The notes under the pieces are model-generated. The model had not been told where the DNA came from. It saw only the letters and a program-made list of their open reading frames with translations, and did no database searches. Shown here in pieces: positions 59,212-61,815 of a stretch of DNA of 61,815 nt. This DNA comes from Magnetococcales bacterium (lineage in GTDB: Bacteria > Pseudomonadota > Magnetococcia > Magnetococcales > JADFYX01): contig PEAM01000025.1 in assembly GCA_002753565.1 (NCBI GenBank), positions 1 through 61,815 on the forward strand, read 5' to 3'. Each line of letters opens with the position of its first letter. The first letter of the stretch is position 1. Both the position numbers and the translations under genes were made by a program.

Positions 59212-59691
59212 TCAAATTCCTCTCTTGCGATCAAAGAAAAATCTCAAAAAACGTGAACAAAATTCAGAAACCGCCCGGTCATCCTCCCCCTTTTCCATCC
59301 CGCTCTTCCAGGGAACAGCCCTGACACACCCCCTCTTTTCACCCCCCAATCTGGTCTCTTCAGCCAAGTAGGAAACCTTTGAAATTCTAGCTATTTTCAA
59401 TGCTTCCAGACAGAGCGGGCAGGGCTGAAGAGTGACGGTCATTTCCGTCTGGGCAAGGCGATAATTGGCCAGTCGCCGACTGGCTAACCTCAGAGCAATG
59501 ATTTCTGCGTGCCCCAGTGGATCGTGATGGAAAACAGGCCGATTACCCCCCTCTGCCAATATCCTTCCCCATCCATCGACCAACACAGCCCCCACCGGTA
59601 CCTCCCCCCGATCTCCAGCTGAAACCGCCGCAACCAAGGCCAGCAGGGCGTGGGTCCGATCCAGATCCAGAGCCACCCCTTCACCCTTCAT
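59212..59691 (-). CDS. TadA-like tRNA-specific adenosine deaminase, divergent
   Basis: 159 residues. It has the zinc deaminase layout of TadA: REVPVGAVL-type segment (GEVPVGAVLVDG), the GHAEIIALR motif with the zinc histidine and catalytic glutamate, and PCPLC with the two zinc cysteines. TadA converts A34 to inosine in tRNA-Arg(ACG). Differences from typical TadA are QPC instead of EPC before the cysteines, LEALKIARI for the AGA region, and a changed C-terminus. It is either this genome's TadA or a related CMP/dCMP-type deaminase. It lies 18 bases behind the DUF2155 gene and just upstream of tRNA-Ser. Confidence 0.75.
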   Translation of the reverse strand: MKGEGVALDLDRTHALLALVAAVSAGDRGEVPVGAVLVDGWGRILAEGGNRPVFHHDPLGHAEIIALRLASRRLANYRLAQTEMTVTLQPCPLCLEALKIARISKVSYLAEETRLGGEKRGCVRAVPWKSGMEKGEDDRAVSEFCSRFLRFFFDRKRGI

Positions 59692-59709
59692 TTCAGATCC
59701 TGGCGGATG

Positions 59710-60219
59710 CTACAGAGAGCTTTCATCGACCCCCAAAAAGCTCAGATCATACCGGGGATGGTCCCAGGCGGTCAGGGCGCTATCTCGGGCAAAAAGCCAC
59801 CCCTCATGGAGGATACTCTCCGAGTTATCTTGAAGAACAACCCAAACCACCGGGTTGACATGGCCTTCCGGGCCATGGTAGGCCACACCGTCCCGTATGA
59901 CCAAATCTCGAACAAAGGCTGTGGGAAGCAACCACCCCCCCCAGGGGGCCGCCACCCGACCACCAGTCGGCACAATCAGACGATGAACTTGCAGGGTCCG
60001 TTTATCCAATATCATAAAGCGCAGCGGAATCTCTCTGCTCTCGGATATCATGCTTTGAGAAGGTTTGGCGTGCGCTTCGATAATATGGGGAGAGACCGGT
60101 AGCCTACCCTTTTCGTTATATTCCAAAGAGAGATAAGCACTCTCTTTCGGCTCCTCAGGAATACAGCCGCCAAAAAACAGCAGGACAGCAACCAAAATAA
60201 GGGAACGAAAAAGCACCAT
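59710..60219 (-). CDS. DUF2155 family lipoprotein
   Basis: 169 residues. The signal peptide MVLFRSLILVAVLLFFGGC ends at a lipobox-like FGGC, with Cys19 as the predicted lipid-anchor site. The C-terminal half fits DUF2155, a family of envelope proteins in alphaproteobacteria-related lineages: FMILDKRTLQVHRLIVPTGG, WLLPTAFV and the end motif GWLFARDSALTAWDHPRYDL. Its function is unknown. The paired cysteines usual in this family are missing. It stands between two tRNA-Ser genes together with tadA. Confidence 0.72.
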   Translation of the reverse strand: MVLFRSLILVAVLLFFGGCIPEEPKESAYLSLEYNEKGRLPVSPHIIEAHAKPSQSMISESREIPLRFMILDKRTLQVHRLIVPTGGRVAAPWGGWLLPTAFVRDLVIRDGVAYHGPEGHVNPVVWVVLQDNSESILHEGWLFARDSALTAWDHPRYDLSFLGVDESSL

Positions 60220-60251
60220 GTCTAATCAGTTTTTTTGGGGTAGGAATAGAG

Positions 60252-60342
60252 TGGCGGAGAGAGAGGGATTCGAACCCTCGATACCCTTAACGAGTATAAC
60301 ACCTTAGCAGGGTGCCGCTTTCAGCCACTCAGCCATCTCTCC
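60252..60342 (-). tRNA. tRNA-Ser (anticodon GCT)
   Basis: 91 nt with encoded CCA. Acceptor GGAGAGA/TCTCTCC identical to the other tRNA-Ser, anticodon stem CACC/GGTG with loop CTGCTAA giving anticodon GCT (codons AGC, AGU), long variable arm, T-loop GGTTCGAATCC. It shares its whole 3' part with the GGA isoacceptor 1.2 kb away. Confidence 0.97.
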
Positions 60343-60465
60343 AGATTTGATCGGGCAGACTGCACTTTCTTTTTTCCGTTGTCAACGGTTTTGAAAGCCA
60401 AACAGAGGCCATCTGGCGTTTTTTAGAAAAAAACACTTTTTTTCCCCCTTTTTTCAAATCACCCC

Positions 60466-60494
60466 TTGACCATGACCTCCAGGCAGCGTATACA
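60466..60494 (+). promoter_or_regulatory. Sigma-70-type promoter of the tRNA-Ile/tRNA-Ala unit
   Basis: TTGACC (60466-60471), exactly 17 bases, then TATACA (60489-60494), close to the sigma-70 consensus. The predicted start at about 60501 is 8 bases before the mature tRNA-Ile. A T-rich run lies just upstream. Confidence 0.75.
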
Positions 60495-60508
60495 AACTGG
60501 CTCTCGGG

Positions 60509-60585
<77 letters not shown>

Positions 60586-60675
60586 TTTTTTGCCTCCAAA
60601 CAGTATTTTTCCTGTTTCTAAGCAAAAAATGGTATGATAGTCTAGTCCGGATATTTGGCACATTGGTTGTTTTTT

Positions 60676-60751
60676 GGGGGTGTAGCTCAATTGGTAGAGC
60701 ACCTGCTTTGCAAGCAGGATGTCATCGGTTCGATCCCGGTCACCTCCACCA
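60676..60751 (+). tRNA. tRNA-Ala (anticodon TGC)
   Basis: 76 nt with encoded CCA. Acceptor GGGGGTG/CACCTCC (one G-U pair), D-arm AGCTCAATTGGTAGAGC, anticodon loop TTTGCAA giving TGC, T-arm CGGTTCGATCCCGG. It is 90 bases after tRNA-Ile and before a strong terminator. Confidence 0.97.
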
Positions 60752-60784
60752 TTTATAAAAAATCGGAATTTATTCCGTGCAGAA

Positions 60785-60809
60785 ACCGCCTCTAGGGGCG
60801 GTTTTTTTG
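60785..60809 (+). terminator. Terminator of the tRNA-Ile/tRNA-Ala unit
   Basis: Stem ACCGCC with GGCGGT and a 6-nt loop followed by TTTTTTT on the plus strand, 33 bases after tRNA-Ala. It shows that this is a complete transcription unit and not the spacer of an rRNA operon. Confidence 0.88.
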
Positions 60810-60873
60810 TGCCTTATTTACCCAACAATTTCAATAGTTAGCGTAAAACCAACCGACACAGAACAATTCTCTG

Positions 60874-61136
60874 GTGTGGTCGGACTCTCTCATTTCCAGC
60901 CCGTTTTTCTCTCTGTCTGCCGATATTCTGAAAAGGGTGTGGACCGGCGCAATCCGACCACACACCCCCGACCACACTTAAATATCACAATGATAACAAA
61001 GTTTATCATGAAATGCTTATTTTGATCAGTTTGAAATGTTCTTCGTGAAGCCAACAGCCACTGGCACCAAAACTGGAGAATAGTCATGAGTTTCAAGATT
61101 TTGCAATGCCCAGACAAACCAAAACAGTGTGGTCGG
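60874..61136. repeat. Four copies of a 10-bp repeat, GTGTGGTCGG
   Basis: Copies lie at 60874-60883 (+), 60954-60963 (-), 60968-60977 (-) and 61127-61136 (+). The second and fourth share 13 bases (GTGTGGTCGGATT). A palindrome, TGATAA with TTATCA, lies between them at about 60991-61008. The spacing pattern, one copy outside on each side and two inverted copies in the middle, looks arranged. No gene is visible within. Confidence 0.6.
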
Positions 61137-61339
61137 ATTTCACTATTCTGAATGACAGGCCGAACACACCTTTATGGTCAATAAAAGGTGTCGGGTAAGT
61201 CCGTAGCTCCCTCCAATGCCAGTTGAACCAGAAAGTCACTTTCCCCCATCGTTGGAATGCCCAACTCAGAAGCCTGTTATATTTCCAGCATGGACGATGA
61301 CCCAGCACTAGAAATTCTGCTCTCTTGTGAACCTTTCAG
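61137..61339. other. No gene identified
   Basis: Bases between the repeat cluster and the transposase remnant. The short open frames here have unnatural composition and no recognisable motif. The region is probably debris of insertion events. Confidence 0.3.
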
Positions 61340-61634
61340 CATAAACGTACCTTGCCAGGCCTCATTCATCATTCTGATAGAGGCAGTCAATACTGTGCCC
61401 ATAACTACCAAAAAATTGTCAAACAGTTCGGAATGAAAGCATCTATGTCTCGGAGAGGAAACCGTTATGACAATGCTCCTATGGAAAGCTTTTTTGGCAC
61501 CTTAAAAAATGAGTTGGTTCTCCTACAAAAATTCGCAACGAGTAGAGGCTAAAGCTGCAATCCAAGAATACATTGAGATTTTTTACAATCGTCAAAGAAG
61601 ACACTCAAGAAAGTGTTATCTATCACCAGCATGA
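61340..61634 (+). pseudogene. IS3-family transposase (OrfB) C-terminal remnant, frameshifted
   Basis: The frame from about 61352 encodes GLIHHSDRGSQYCAHNYQK and then SMSRRGNRYDNAPMESFFG with TLKNELV, the second Asp and the Glu of the DDE catalytic triad of IS3-group integrases. The match runs to about 61538, where the frame shifts. It then continues in the next frame (RVEAKAAIQEYIEIFYNRQR, RHS, YLSPA) to a stop at 61632-61634. The N-terminal half, orfA and the left end are missing. The element is dead. Confidence 0.88.
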
Positions 61635-61666
61635 TTCATACAGCGTTTTTATCAATCTGTAGGATA

Positions 61667-61694
61667 ATAGTGTCCACTATTGTCAGGACAGGAC
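61667..61694. mobile_element. Possible right end of the IS3-family remnant
   Basis: Some 35-60 bases after the transposase stop, TGTCCACTATTGTCAGGACA contains a short inverted TGTCC/GGACA pair and is followed by GGACACCC. This is the expected place and style for an IS3-family terminal inverted repeat. No left copy is available for comparison. Confidence 0.35.
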
Positions 61695-61815
61695 ACCCAG
61701 GCATACAGGCACAAGGAAGACTGATTATCATTTTAACGAATATTTGATAACTAAATATATTTTAACCGGAAGACAGTATAATCAGAAGGTGGTATATTGA
61801 CACCATCCTACTAAA

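Noticed and set aside
60752-60900. Start of a 23S rRNA gene after tRNA-Ala
   Set aside because: A strong terminator follows the tRNA and no rRNA sequence is recognisable on either side.
60890-61308. Two short minus-strand open frames
   Set aside because: They run across the 10-bp repeat cluster, lack ribosome-binding sites and have no recognisable protein features.

Overview
This window looks like the chromosome of a chemolithoautotrophic proteobacterium, most probably a relative of the magnetotactic Magnetococcales (Magnetococcus type). Two things point there. Reductive-TCA-cycle enzymes are grouped together (2-oxoglutarate:ferredoxin oxidoreductase, succinyl-CoA synthetase, a soluble-type fumarate reductase and a split NifJ-like pyruvate:ferredoxin oxidoreductase). 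They sit among housekeeping blocks in proteobacterial order (pyrG-kdsA-eno, alaC-hom, dnaX-ybaB-recR with the SRP RNA upstream). The assignment is inference, since no rRNA or magnetosome gene is present. No ATP-citrate lyase is visible, so the rTCA set is incomplete here.

Layout. About 0-5 kb: acnB, sppA and a MerR/FmdE-like pair. About 5.4-13.3 kb: one long minus-strand unit, pyrG-kdsA-gcvT-gcvPA-gcvPB-eno, in which glycine-cleavage genes lie inside the usual pyrG-kdsA-eno block and gcvH is absent. About 13.4-18.2 kb: a CaCA-type antiporter, a tyrosine-recombinase-like protein without its tyrosine, a small membrane protein and miaA, then truA and an RnfH-like protein with Ala/Lys repeats. 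About 18.4-24.6 kb: a ParA-like ATPase, an IS110 remnant, a PiT phosphate transporter with its PhoU-like partner, an AT-rich spacer, a FetAB-type ABC pair and nfo. About 24.8-30.1 kb: three unusual small proteins, a hybrid histidine kinase next to a phosphate-binding-like protein, and mobA. About 30.2-37.4 kb: an alpha/beta hydrolase, a Nudix protein, recJ, a phosphoglycerate-mutase-like protein, hom, alaC and a small unknown gene.

About 37.8-55.8 kb is the energy and carbon block: a K+-independent-type H+-pyrophosphatase, adk, an SdhE-like protein, a pentapeptide-repeat protein, korBA, sucDC, frdAB, an unknown protein, a degenerate EAL protein and porBA. Together these enzymes reduce fumarate, make succinyl-CoA and carboxylate it and acetyl-CoA with reduced ferredoxin. 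The pyrophosphatase and adenylate kinase would recover energy from pyrophosphate and AMP. FrdA lacks the covalent-FAD histidine and no membrane anchor subunit is nearby.

About 55.9-61.8 kb: recR, ybaB, dnaX, the SRP RNA, two tRNA-Ser genes flanking tadA and a DUF2155 lipoprotein, then a free-standing tRNA-Ile/tRNA-Ala unit with its own promoter and terminator. The last kilobase has no intact gene. It holds four copies of a 10-bp repeat and a frameshifted IS3-family transposase remnant.
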